Below are positions 1 through 6,516 of a stretch of DNA of 20,367 nucleotides, piece after piece (within the stretch, counting starts at the first letter, position 1; the number at the start of each line of letters is the position of its first letter). A program made the translations under genes and the position numbers. A model generated the notes under the pieces. The model was not told the origin of the DNA. It saw only the letters and a list, made by a program, of their open reading frames with translations, and made no database searches. Location: NCBI GenBank assembly GCA_934148985.1, contig CAKPDO010000027.1, forward strand, positions 1 through 20,367, read 5' to 3'. This DNA comes from an uncultured Clostridia bacterium (GTDB taxonomy: Bacteria; Bacillota; Clostridia; TANB77; CAG-508).

Positions 1-25
1 AAAAGATAAACAATATTTTTTAAAA

Positions 26-75
26 TTAAGACATTTTCTCAAATGATTTATTAAGACATTATCACAAATGAATTA
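26..75. repeat. two tandem copies of a 25-bp AT-rich repeat
   Basis: Bases 26-50 and 51-75 are the same 25-bp unit with three mismatches. Each begins TTAAGACATT and contains CAAATGA. The pair ends about 30 bp upstream of a strong promoter, so it could be a regulator site spaced on one face of the helix (25 bp is close to 2.5 turns) or simple sequence drift. I recognise no known operator in it. Confidence 0.6.
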
Positions 76-105
76 TAATTTAATTGGTAATATTAAAAAA
101 ATCAC

Positions 106-134
106 TTGACAACCCACCAATAAACCTGTATAAT
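106..134 (+). promoter_or_regulatory. sigma-A type promoter, near-perfect consensus
   Basis: TTGACA (106-111) and TATAAT (129-134) are separated by exactly 17 bp. Both hexamers match the housekeeping consensus perfectly. It drives the 58-residue membrane protein gene that starts at 189, leaving a leader of roughly 50 nt. Confidence 0.85.
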
Positions 135-188
135 AAACTATGTAAAAAGCGGTCAAAAATACGCTTAAAACAATAAAAGGAGAAAAAT

Positions 189-365
189 ATGTTATCTAAA
201 ATATGGAAAAAAGTATGTATTTTAATATTAATAGTAGCATGTCTGTTTAATATCGTATTGAAACTAGTAAATAGAGTATCATTCAACAAGGAAGCACTAA
301 CATCAGCAGAATACATGTTAAAACAATACGAATATGAAAAAGACAAAGAAAATGTAATAAAATAA
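189..365 (+). CDS. small single-span membrane protein (58 aa), function unknown
   Basis: This 58-codon ORF starts at ATG 189, with a good Shine-Dalgarno AAAGGAG (176-182) six bases upstream, and lies behind a consensus promoter. The protein has a basic N-terminus (Lys4, Lys7, Lys8), one hydrophobic stretch at about residues 9-27, and a charged C-terminal tail of about 30 residues rich in Lys, Glu and Tyr. The likely topology is N-in, with the tail outside. I recognise no family. It is followed by rpmE, which has its own promoter, so the two need not be functionally linked. The promoter, ribosome site and codon structure support a real gene despite its size. Confidence 0.6.
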   Translation: MLSKIWKKVCILILIVACLFNIVLKLVNRVSFNKEALTSAEYMLKQYEYEKDKENVIK

Positions 366-368
366 CAC

Positions 369-397
369 TTGAAAAAAACAAAAAAATATGATAACAT
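369..397 (+). promoter_or_regulatory. probable promoter of rpmE
   Basis: TTGAAA (369-374) is followed after 17 bp by TAACAT (392-397). The -35 is good and the -10 moderate. The leader to the rpmE start at 463 would be about 60 nt and contains a short hairpin. Confidence 0.5.
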
Positions 398-416
398 AGG
401 ACATAACATCAAAAGA

Positions 417-434
417 GTATGTCAAAGAACATAC
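417..434 (+). other. small hairpin in the rpmE leader
   Basis: GTATGT (417-422) and ACATAC (429-434) are perfectly complementary around a 6-nt loop. The hairpin lies just before the Shine-Dalgarno region of rpmE and might be a structured target for ribosomal-protein feedback, but a 6-bp AT-rich stem can arise by chance. Confidence 0.3.
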
Positions 435-462
435 AAAACTTAAGGAAGATGAGGTGAAAGAA

Positions 463-666
463 ATGAATAAAAATATTCAACCAAATTATGAAGAAACAAC
501 AATTACATGTGCATGTGGAAATGTAATAACAGTAGGTTCAACAAAAAAAGATATGAAAGTTGATATATGCTCAAAATGTCATCCATATTGGACTGGAAAC
601 CTAACAAGACGTGATACAGCAGGAAGTAGAGCAGACAAATTCAAGAAAAAATACGGACTTGCCTAA
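463..666 (+). CDS. rpmE: 50S ribosomal protein L31, zinc-binding form
   Basis: This 67-residue protein matches bacterial L31 in length and pattern: an N-terminal I-Q-P-N-Y stretch, Cys16-x-Cys18, Cys36-x-x-Cys39-H-P, a D-T-A-G block and a basic tail ending K-K-K-Y. The four cysteines mark the zinc-containing C+ type rather than the zinc-free paralogue made under zinc shortage. L31 sits on the large subunit and bridges to the small one. I chose ATG 463 over GTG 454 because GAGGTG (451-456) is then an ideally placed ribosome site and the N-terminus fits the family. The gene has its own promoter and a terminator 12 bp after the stop, so it is probably monocistronic. Confidence 0.95.
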   Translation: MNKNIQPNYEETTITCACGNVITVGSTKKDMKVDICSKCHPYWTGNLTRRDTAGSRADKFKKKYGLA

Positions 667-677
667 TAAAAGAATAG

Positions 678-710
678 AAGTAGCTAAATCAAAAGCTGCT
701 TTATTTTTTT
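678..710 (+). terminator. intrinsic terminator of rpmE
   Basis: An 8-bp stem (678-685 with 694-701, one G-T pair) with an 8-nt loop is followed by a T-rich tract to 710. It separates rpmE from the flippase promoter. Confidence 0.8.
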
Positions 711-720
711 GTCAAATCTA

Positions 721-749
721 TTGATAAAAACAGTCAAATTTGATATACT
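721..749 (+). promoter_or_regulatory. promoter of the flippase gene
   Basis: TTGATA (721-726) and TATACT (744-749) are 17 bp apart. The predicted start of transcription (about 756) lies downstream of an in-frame TTG at 740, which rules out that codon and supports translation from ATG 782. Confidence 0.7.
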
Positions 750-781
750 TTAAAAAATTAAAAACAAAAGGAAATGAAAAA

Positions 782-2233
782 ATGGCAAAAAAAAGCATAA
801 TGAAAAATTATTTATATAACTTGAGTTACCAAATACTAACATTGTTGCTCCCTTTAGTTACAGCATCATATTTAGCAAGAGTATTAGGTGCAAGAGGAAA
901 TGGAATATATATATACACATATACAATAGTAAACTATTTCGTGTTATTTGGTTCTCTTGGAATATCAATGTATGGGCAAAGAGAAATAGCATATGTACAA
1001 AATAACAAAACAAAAAAGAAAAAAATATTTATAGAATTGGTGTTATTTAGATTTATAACGATTGGAATAGCATCAATTGTATATTATTTATCATTTATGA
1101 GGCAGGGAGAATATAGCCAATATTATAGAATATTATTTTTTGAATTAATTGCAGCAGCATTTGATATAAGCTGGTTTTTCCAAGGAATGGAAGACTTCAA
1201 AAAAACAGTATTAAGAAATATAGCAGTAAGACTAACAAGTGTAGCACTGATATTTTTAATAGTAAAACAAGCATCAGATTTAAATAAATATTTAGCAATA
1301 TATGCATTTGCTGATTTAATAGGAAATTTATCATTATGGTTATATTTGCCAAAATATTTTAGAGGTGTAAAAGTAAAAAATATAAACATAAAAAGGCAAA
1401 TACCAGCAATAGTATTACTTTTTGTACCACAAGTATCAAACAAAATTTATAATATGCTTGATACTACAATGCTAGGAAAAATTATTGTAGACAAAGCAGA
1501 AACAGGCTATTATGAGCAAAGCCAAAAAATAATAAGGGTATTATTAACACTTGTTACATCACTTGGAACTGTAATGGTTCCTAGGATGGCAAATATGTTT
1601 GCAAATGGAGAAAAGAAGCAAATTAATGATTGTATGAAAAAGTCATTTAATTTTACATACCTTCTTAGTTTTCCAATAATGTTTGGATTAATTGCAATTT
1701 CAAGAGATTTTGTTCCATGGTTCTTTGGACCAGGATATGATAAAGTTGTAATATTAATGAACATAATAACTCCAATAATATTACTTATGGGAATTGCAAA
1801 TATAATAGGAACACAGTATTTGCTTCCAACAAAAAGACAAAAGGAATTTACACTTTCTGTACTTGCTGGGGTTATAGTAAATTTTATTTTAAATTACATA
1901 ATGATAAATTTATGGCAGTCAATAGGTGCTTGTATTGCAACTGTTGTTTCACAATTAGTTGTCGACATAATGCAACTTCATTATGTAAAAAAAGAAATAA
2001 ATTTGAAATATATGCTAAGATTAAGCTATAAATATATATTTGCTGGTCTTATAATGTTTGCAGGATGTATGGCTGTAAGGCTTGTACTTTCTGGATTTAT
2101 ATGTATGATAGTTCAAATAATTGTTGGAATTGTTATATATTTTGGAATATTAATTTATTTTAAAGACAAATTTATATATATGTTAATAAATAAGGTAAGG
2201 GAAAAATTTTTAGGAAATATGGTAAGAAGATAA
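782..2233 (+). CDS. oligosaccharide flippase, Wzx/polysaccharide-synthesis (MATE-like) family
   Basis: This 483-residue, almost entirely hydrophobic protein has about 12-14 predicted membrane spans. Its N-terminal N-Y-x-Y-N, then P-L-V-T-A-S-Y-L-A-R-V-L-G and Y-G-Q-R-E-I-A-Y, are typical of Wzx-type flippases (Polysacc_synt family). These move lipid-linked sugar units across the membrane for capsule, teichoic-acid-like or exopolysaccharide assembly. Length and topology are normal. Start ATG 782 has AAAGG (767-771) upstream, and the promoter at 721-749 rules out the TTG further upstream. No sugar transferases lie next to it, so its substrate cannot be inferred. The next gene follows 19 bp after the stop, so read-through into pth is possible. 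Confidence 0.88.
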   Translation: MAKKSIMKNYLYNLSYQILTLLLPLVTASYLARVLGARGNGIYIYTYTIVNYFVLFGSLGISMYGQREIAYVQNNKTKKKKIFIELVLFRFITIGIASIVYYLSFMRQGEYSQYYRILFFELIAAAFDISWFFQGMEDFKKTVLRNIAVRLTSVALIFLIVKQASDLNKYLAIYAFADLIGNLSLWLYLPKYFRGVKVKNINIKRQIPAIVLLFVPQVSNKIYNMLDTTMLGKIIVDKAETGYYEQSQKIIRVLLTLVTSLGTVMVPRMANMFANGEKKQINDCMKKSFNFTYLLSFPIMFGLIAISRDFVPWFFGPGYDKVVILMNIITPIILLMGIANIIGTQYLLPTKRQKEFTLSVLAGVIVNFILNYIMINLWQSIGACIATVVSQLVVDIMQLHYVKKEINLKYMLRLSYKYIFAGLIMFAGCMAVRLVLSGFICMIVQIIVGIVIYFGILIYFKDKFIYMLINKVREKFLGNMVRR

Positions 2234-2252
2234 AAAGAAAGGACTTTTTAAA

Positions 2253-2819
2253 ATGTATTTAATAGTAGGATTAGGAAATCCAGAACCAGAATATGCTGAA
2301 ACTAGGCACAATATGGGATTTGACGTTATAAATGAACTGTCAAAAAAATATGATATTAAAACTGAAAAAAAAGAATTTGATGCTTTATATGGAACTGGCT
2401 TTATAGAAAATGAAAAGGTGATACTTTGTAAACCACAAACATATATGAATTTAAGCGGGGAGGCTATAATACAATTTGTAAATTATTATAAAATAGATAT
2501 GCAAAATATTATTATAATTTATGATGATATAGATATAGAACCTGGAAAAGTCAAATTAAGAAAAAAAGGTGGAGCTGGCAGCCATAATGGAATGAAATCA
2601 GTTGTGGAAAATTTAAGATCAACAGATTTTATACATATTAGAATTGGAACAGGAAAGCCTTTAATAAAGTCAGATTTAATAAATTATGTTATAGGAAAAG
2701 TTTCTAAAGAAGACTATCAAATTTTGCTTAATGGAATTAACACAGGCAGAGAAGCAGTTGAAGAAATACTAAAAAATGGCATAGATAGAGCGATGAATTA
2801 TATAAATAGCAAAAACTAA
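2253..2819 (+). CDS. pth: peptidyl-tRNA hydrolase
   Basis: This 188-residue cytoplasmic enzyme cleaves the ester bond of peptidyl-tRNA released from stalled ribosomes, recycling tRNA. The family signature is complete: V-G-L-G-N-P at 5-10, R-H-N-M-G-F with catalytic His19, T-Y-M-N with Asn66, I-Y-D-D with Asp91/92, and G-S-H-N-G with Asn112. These correspond to E. coli His20, Asn68, Asp93 and Asn114. Length is normal. The ribosome site AAAGGA lies before ATG 2253. The RNase E/G gene begins 13 bp after the stop and its Shine-Dalgarno overlaps the pth stop codon, so the two are co-transcribed. The neighbour mfd, common elsewhere, is absent here. Confidence 0.96.
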   Translation: MYLIVGLGNPEPEYAETRHNMGFDVINELSKKYDIKTEKKEFDALYGTGFIENEKVILCKPQTYMNLSGEAIIQFVNYYKIDMQNIIIIYDDIDIEPGKVKLRKKGGAGSHNGMKSVVENLRSTDFIHIRIGTGKPLIKSDLINYVIGKVSKEDYQILLNGINTGREAVEEILKNGIDRAMNYINSKN

Positions 2820-2832
2820 AGGAGTATGAGCA

Positions 2833-4011
2833 ATGTTAGAATTAATCATTAATAAAAAAGAAGATTTGGAAAATATCATTTTATTGCAAAACGGTAAAAT
2901 AGTAGAATATTACACAAGTACAGAGGAAGACGGGAAGAGAAGATTAGAAGGAAATATTTATATAGGCAGGGTAGGAGAAATAATAGATGGAATGCAGGCG
3001 GCATTTATAGATTTTGGTGGATGCAAAAAAGGTTTTATTCACTTAAAAGATGCAATGCCTCAAATTGATGAAAAAAAGGCAAAATTAGATACATCTACAG
3101 ACATAAAAAAAGTGTTAAAAATTAATCAAAAAATATTAGTGCAAGTAAAAAAAGACAGTGATAATAAAAAAGGCGCAAGAGTTTCAACACATATAAGCTT
3201 GCCAGGAAAATTTGTTGTTATAATGCCAAATGTTGATTTTATTACAATTTCACAAAAAATAGATGATAGCAAGAAAAAAGAAGAATTAATGAAATTTATA
3301 AAAGAAACCTTGCCAGAAGGCTTTGGGGCAATTGTAAGAACTTCAGCAGAAAATGTTCCAAATGATTATATAAAAGAAGATATAAAAAATTTATTAGCTA
3401 AATGGAATAAAATTGAAAAAGAATACAATAACAGCTCAAATGAACCAAAATTAATTTGTGAAAGCGAAAATGTTGTTGAAAAAATGCTTATTGATTTAAG
3501 TCCAAATAAAATTGACAAAATTACTACAAATAGTAAGAAAGAATATGAAAATTTAAAAAACAGTGATTTTAATAATCAAAATATTGTTTTTGAAGATAAG
3601 CAAGACCTTATTCAAGAATATGCATTAACAGGTCAACTTGAAAAATTGGAAAATAGAAAGATTTGGCTTAATTGTGGTGGATTTATTACAATTGATAAAA
3701 CAGAAGCATTAACCGCAATAGATGTAAATACTGGGAAGTTTACTGGAAATAAAGATTTGGAGTCTACTATATTTAAAGTTAATAAGGAAGCTACTGTTGA
3801 AATTGCAAAACAACTTAGACTAAGAGATATTGGCGGAATTATTATTGTTGATTATATTGATATGAGAGATAAAGAAAATAAAGAGAAAATCCAAAATCTT
3901 TTAAAGGAAGAATTAAAGGCAGACAGAGCTAAAACACAGGTTGAAGGATTTACTAAATTAAATTTGATGGAGCTTACTAGAAAGCATATTTGTAGCCATT
4001 TGAATGGGTAG
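2833..4011 (+). CDS. rng: ribonuclease E/G family protein, lacks the zinc-link and C-terminal small domain
   Basis: This 392-residue RNase E/G-type endonuclease processes rRNA and degrades mRNA. Visible parts are an S1 RNA-binding domain (about residues 37-115, G-N-I-Y-I-G-R-V then A-A-F-I-D-F-G), the 5'-sensor region with V-R-T-S-A-E, and the DNase I-like catalytic region with Asp297 in A-I-D-V-N-T-G and Asp340 in V-D-Y-I-D-M, the two metal ligands (E. coli RNase E Asp303 and Asp346). Start ATG 2833 has AAAGGAG 8 bp upstream. The oddity is the end: the protein stops just after M-E-L-T-R-K, where relatives continue into a CPxC zinc-link and small domain (E. coli RNase G is about 490 aa). The stop codon touches a repeat block, which suggests the 3' end was replaced. 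Catalysis may persist, but zinc-linked oligomerisation probably not. Confidence 0.85.
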   Translation: MLELIINKKEDLENIILLQNGKIVEYYTSTEEDGKRRLEGNIYIGRVGEIIDGMQAAFIDFGGCKKGFIHLKDAMPQIDEKKAKLDTSTDIKKVLKINQKILVQVKKDSDNKKGARVSTHISLPGKFVVIMPNVDFITISQKIDDSKKKEELMKFIKETLPEGFGAIVRTSAENVPNDYIKEDIKNLLAKWNKIEKEYNNSSNEPKLICESENVVEKMLIDLSPNKIDKITTNSKKEYENLKNSDFNNQNIVFEDKQDLIQEYALTGQLEKLENRKIWLNCGGFITIDKTEALTAIDVNTGKFTGNKDLESTIFKVNKEATVEIAKQLRLRDIGGIIIVDYIDMRDKENKEKIQNLLKEELKADRAKTQVEGFTKLNLMELTRKHICSHLNG

Positions 4012-4080
4012 AACCGACCCATTGGGACCCATTGGGACCGGTTCTTTTTGTTCCCGACCCATTGGGACCGGTTCTTTTTG
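4011..4080 (+). repeat. tandem hairpin-repeat block doubling as terminator of the rng transcript
   Basis: Two exact 24-bp copies (4027-4050 and 4057-4080), each containing CATTGGGACC and ending GGTTCTTTTTG, plus a partial copy at 4017-4029. GAACCG (4011-4016) pairs with CGGTTC (4039-4044), which is followed by TTTTT, giving a terminator. Its first base is the last base of the upstream stop codon. The same kernel recurs elsewhere in the window. Confidence 0.75.
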
Positions 4081-4099
4081 GGCCATATTGGGCAATTTT

Positions 4100-4733
4100 T
4101 TATGAGCTGAGAATAGTAAATGTATTTCCCTTTTTTTCGATAAAACCTTCTTCTCTTAGATGGGAAAGTTCCCTCATCATAGCACTTCTATCAACACTCA
4201 AGTAATCGGCTAAGTCCGTTAAAGAAAATGGAAGTGTGAAAGTTTTGCTAAGCTTTCTGGTGGATAGTAAATTAAAATAAGTAAGAAGTTTATCTCTTAT
4301 ATTTTTTTTTGTTAGAAGCTCAATTCTTGTGTTTAATTTTATGGTATTGTTCATAATTAAAACAGGTAAATTTTTTTCTAATTCTTTATGAAATTTACAT
4401 TTTGAATTACATTCTTTCATAATATTGTCATAAATAAAACTAAGAATTTCACAATTTTCTTTTGCTTCTACAAATAGTTCGTTGTTTGTATTTGTTGGGT
4501 AAAGAACTTCTCCAAAGATATCACCTTTGGTAAAGTGGAAGATTATTGTTTTATTTCCATTAAAATCGTATCTAATTAGATTTGCTGTTCCGAGATATCA
4601 TTATACACATTTGATTTCTTTTTTCTATATATGTTGTTATTATTTCGCCTTTTTTGAAGGCTTTTTTTGTTACTTTGTTACAACTGTTGTTGAAGTCTTC
4701 AAAGAAACTAGAATAGTTGAAATCTATTATCAT
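4100..4733 (-). pseudogene. Crp/Fnr-family transcription regulator, split by a +1 frameshift at a TCT-C-GGA site
   Basis: Read on the minus strand from ATG 4733 (ribosome site AAGGTG 6 bp away), the first frame gives 47 residues of a cyclic-nucleotide-type effector domain, then Arg (CGG) and a stop seven codons after Ser47. Skipping one base (the C opposite plus-strand 4592) restores the family sequence at once: I-S-G-T-A-N-L-I-R-Y-D-F-N-G, then F-T-K-G-D-I-F-G-E, then a C-terminal winged helix (about 4100-4240) with L-A-D-Y-L-S-V-D-R-S-A-M-M-R-E-L. The restored protein has 210 residues, close to the family norm. Effector and target genes are unknown. Apart from the one base it looks undamaged, so it is either a recent pseudogene, a sequence error, or a gene using programmed frameshifting. 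It is convergent with rng, divergent from nrdD, and has a palindrome over its promoter. Confidence 0.85.
4588..4596 (-). other. frameshift site in the Crp/Fnr gene (TCT CGG A)
   Basis: On the coding (minus) strand the bases read ATCTCGGAA. TCT is codon 47 and CGG is the next zero-frame codon. Omitting the C gives TCT-GGA (Ser-Gly), which matches the conserved Ser-Gly of cNMP-binding domains. The identical nine bases mark the break in the TetR gene at 18558-18566. Confidence 0.8.
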
Positions 4734-4752
4734 TTTTATCACCTTGGTAATT

Positions 4753-4781
4753 AATATATCATATATTTGTTGCAATTGCAA
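4753..4781 (-). promoter_or_regulatory. probable promoter of the Crp/Fnr gene
   Basis: On the minus strand TTGCAA (4781-4776) and TATATT (4758-4753) are 17 bp apart, giving a leader of roughly a dozen nt before ATG 4733. The -35 box lies inside the palindrome at 4762-4789. Confidence 0.5.
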
Positions 4782-4789
4782 CAAATATA
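4762..4789. promoter_or_regulatory. 28-bp perfect palindrome, probable autoregulatory operator
   Basis: Two 14-bp arms are exact reverse complements, centred between 4775 and 4776. The core reads TTTGTTGCAATTGCAACAAA. Crp/Fnr dimers bind inverted repeats of about this size, and this one covers the -35 box and part of the spacer of the regulator's own promoter, so negative autoregulation is the simplest reading. It lies about 95 bp upstream of the nrdD-like gene's -35 box. Confidence 0.65.
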
Positions 4790-4883
4790 ATGTGATATAA
4801 ATTTTATAATATAATTTAAGAAATAAAAAAGATTAAATGAAGGATAATAAATAAAAGCTTGATTGAAAAAAATTCAAAAACCC

Positions 4884-4912
4884 TTGCTATTTTCCTATTT
4901 TTTTAGTACAAT
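4884..4912 (+). promoter_or_regulatory. promoter of the nrdD-like gene
   Basis: TTGCTA (4884-4889) and TACAAT (4907-4912) are separated by 17 bp. The leader to the TTG start at 4981 would be about 62 nt and ends in a strong AAAGGAGG ribosome site. Confidence 0.65.
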
Positions 4913-4980
4913 ATAAAATGCAAAAGCAAAAATAACTAAGCAGCCTAAAAAGCTATACCAACAAGCAAAGGAGGCTAAAA

Positions 4981-6480
4981 TTGAAAGTAATAAAAAGAGA
5001 TGGCAGAATAGTAGACTACGACAGAAGCAAAATAATAAAAGCAATAGAAAAAGCAAACAACGAAGTAATAGAAGAAAAAGAAAAAGCCAGCAAAGAAGAC
5101 ATAAAAACAATAACAAATTATATAGAAAAAATAGACAAAAAAAGAATACTAGTAGAAGACATGCAAGACATAATAGAGCAAAAATTAATGGAGATAGGAA
5201 AATACGAACTTGCAAAAAAATATATAGTATATAGATATACAAGGGCACTAGTAAGAAAAAGCAATACCACAGATGAAACAATATTAGGATTAATAAGAAA
5301 TCAAAATAGAGCAAATAACTTAGAAAATAAAGAAAACCTAAAAGCATCAGAACAAAGAAATTATATAGCAGGGGAAGTATCAAAAGACTTAACAAAAAGA
5401 CTACTCTTACCAGAAAAAATAACAAAAGCACATACTGATGGAATTATATATTTTCATGGCTCAGAATACTTTTTACAGCCAATCATAAACTCATGTGTAA
5501 CAAATGTAAAAGATATGTTATATAATGGCACAATAATGAATGATGTCAAAATAAAAGAACCACAAGAATTTGAACTTGCATGTAACATTTTAACACAAAT
5601 AATTGCGCATGTAGGGAGCAATGTATATGGAAAACAATATGTAGACTTAAGTTGTCTAGGAAGATTTTTAAGAAAAAGTAAAGAAAATTGTATAAAAGAA
5701 TTAAAAGAAAATTTCAAGTCGAAATTAAGTGAAAAAGAAATAGAAGAATTATCAAATAAATACGCAAGTAAAAAATTAAGTAGTGGAATTGAAATAATAA
5801 AACATCAGCTAAATACGCTAAATACAACAAGAGGCAGAAAAGCGGAAGTTGTATTGTATTTGGATTTGAACCAAGAAAAAGAATATCTAGAAGAAAATCT
5901 AAAAATAAAAGAAGAACTAATAAATCAAATGCCAGAAGAAATAAGTGAAGAAAAATATAAGTTTGATGGAAAATTCAATCAAGCAATAGTAACAATTAAC
6001 TTACCACAAATAGCAATAATTGCGGATGAAAATATAGAAGAATTTTATAAAATATTAGATGAAAGATTAGAATTATTAAAAGAAGCACTAATGTGTAGTC
6101 ATTATCATTTATTAGGAACGATTTCAGATGTAAGCCCAATTTTATGGCAAAATGGAGGAATTGCAAGGTTAAACTCTGGTGAAAAAATTGATAAATTATT
6201 ATACAATAAATATTCAAATTTATCACTAGGATATATTGGGACAAATGAAATGGCAGAATTAATGATAAAAAATGGAACAATTGAGGAAAAAAATAAGTTT
6301 ATTATAAATGTTATAAAAAACTTAAAAGAAACCATAGAAAAATGGAAAAAGGAAACAAATATTGGATTTGTTTTAGATGGTCACCCACCAGAAAATATTG
6401 GAGCTATATTTGCTCAAAATGACAAAGAAAGGTATGGAACCATTGAAAAAGTAACCGATAAAGGTTATTATACAAATTAA
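4981..6480 (+). CDS. NrdD-like protein (anaerobic ribonucleotide reductase relative) without central block and glycyl-radical end
   Basis: This 499-residue protein starts at TTG 4981, fixed by AAAGGAGG (4967-4974) six bases upstream. Residues 1 to about 90 form an ATP-cone (V-I-K-R-D-G-R-I-V-D-Y-D), the allosteric domain of ribonucleotide reductases. NrdD core motifs follow: Y-F-H-G-S-E-Y, N-S-C (Cys172), D-M-L-Y-N-G-T, I-I-A-H-V-G-S-N-V-Y-G, F-N-Q-A-I-V-T-I-N-L, I-L-D-E-R-L-E-L, S-D-V-S-P-I-L-W-Q, L-S-L-G-Y-I-G and T-D-K-G-Y-Y-T-N, after which it stops. Full enzymes have about 700 residues. Missing here are roughly 100 central residues, including the M-G-C-R-S cysteine, and about 100 at the end, with the zinc cysteines and the radical glycine (R-x-x-G-Y). 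It should be unable to reduce ribonucleotides. The frame is intact throughout, so it could be a pseudoenzyme rather than a decaying gene. No nrdG activase is nearby. Confidence 0.82.
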   Translation: MKVIKRDGRIVDYDRSKIIKAIEKANNEVIEEKEKASKEDIKTITNYIEKIDKKRILVEDMQDIIEQKLMEIGKYELAKKYIVYRYTRALVRKSNTTDETILGLIRNQNRANNLENKENLKASEQRNYIAGEVSKDLTKRLLLPEKITKAHTDGIIYFHGSEYFLQPIINSCVTNVKDMLYNGTIMNDVKIKEPQEFELACNILTQIIAHVGSNVYGKQYVDLSCLGRFLRKSKENCIKELKENFKSKLSEKEIEELSNKYASKKLSSGIEIIKHQLNTLNTTRGRKAEVVLYLDLNQEKEYLEENLKIKEELINQMPEEISEEKYKFDGKFNQAIVTINLPQIAIIADENIEEFYKILDERLELLKEALMCSHYHLLGTISDVSPILWQNGGIARLNSGEKIDKLLYNKYSNLSLGYIGTNEMAELMIKNGTIEEKNKFIINVIKNLKETIEKWKKETNIGFVLDGHPPENIGAIFAQNDKERYGTIEKVTDKGYYTN

Positions 6481-6516
6481 ATACATGAAAAAATGTATAA
6501 GGAAGGATGGATAAAA

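Noticed and set aside
4011..4080. Possible CRISPR array (repeated units with short spacing)
   Set aside because: Only two full units with a 6-bp gap; units are self-pairing and T-run-ended, and no cas gene is present.
4527..4754. Plus-strand 75-codon frame over the Crp/Fnr gene
   Set aside because: It is antisense to a recognisable Crp/Fnr effector domain and has no promoter or ribosome site.
4930..4980. Riboswitch or ribosome-site-masking hairpin before the nrdD-like gene (AGCCT with AGGCT)
   Set aside because: Only about five pairs can form, and no known riboswitch core was recognised in the 62-nt leader.
4895..5431. A 178-codon minus-strand frame made almost only of Leu, Phe and Cys
   Set aside because: It is the complement of the A- and G-rich start of the nrdD-like gene; composition is an artefact, there is no ribosome site, and the plus-strand product has clear family motifs.
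6481..6516. Frameshift as the cause of the short nrdD-like end
   Set aside because: Translation of all frames after the stop shows no continuation of NrdD sequence, and no TCTCGGA is present, so this is a true truncation rather than recoding.
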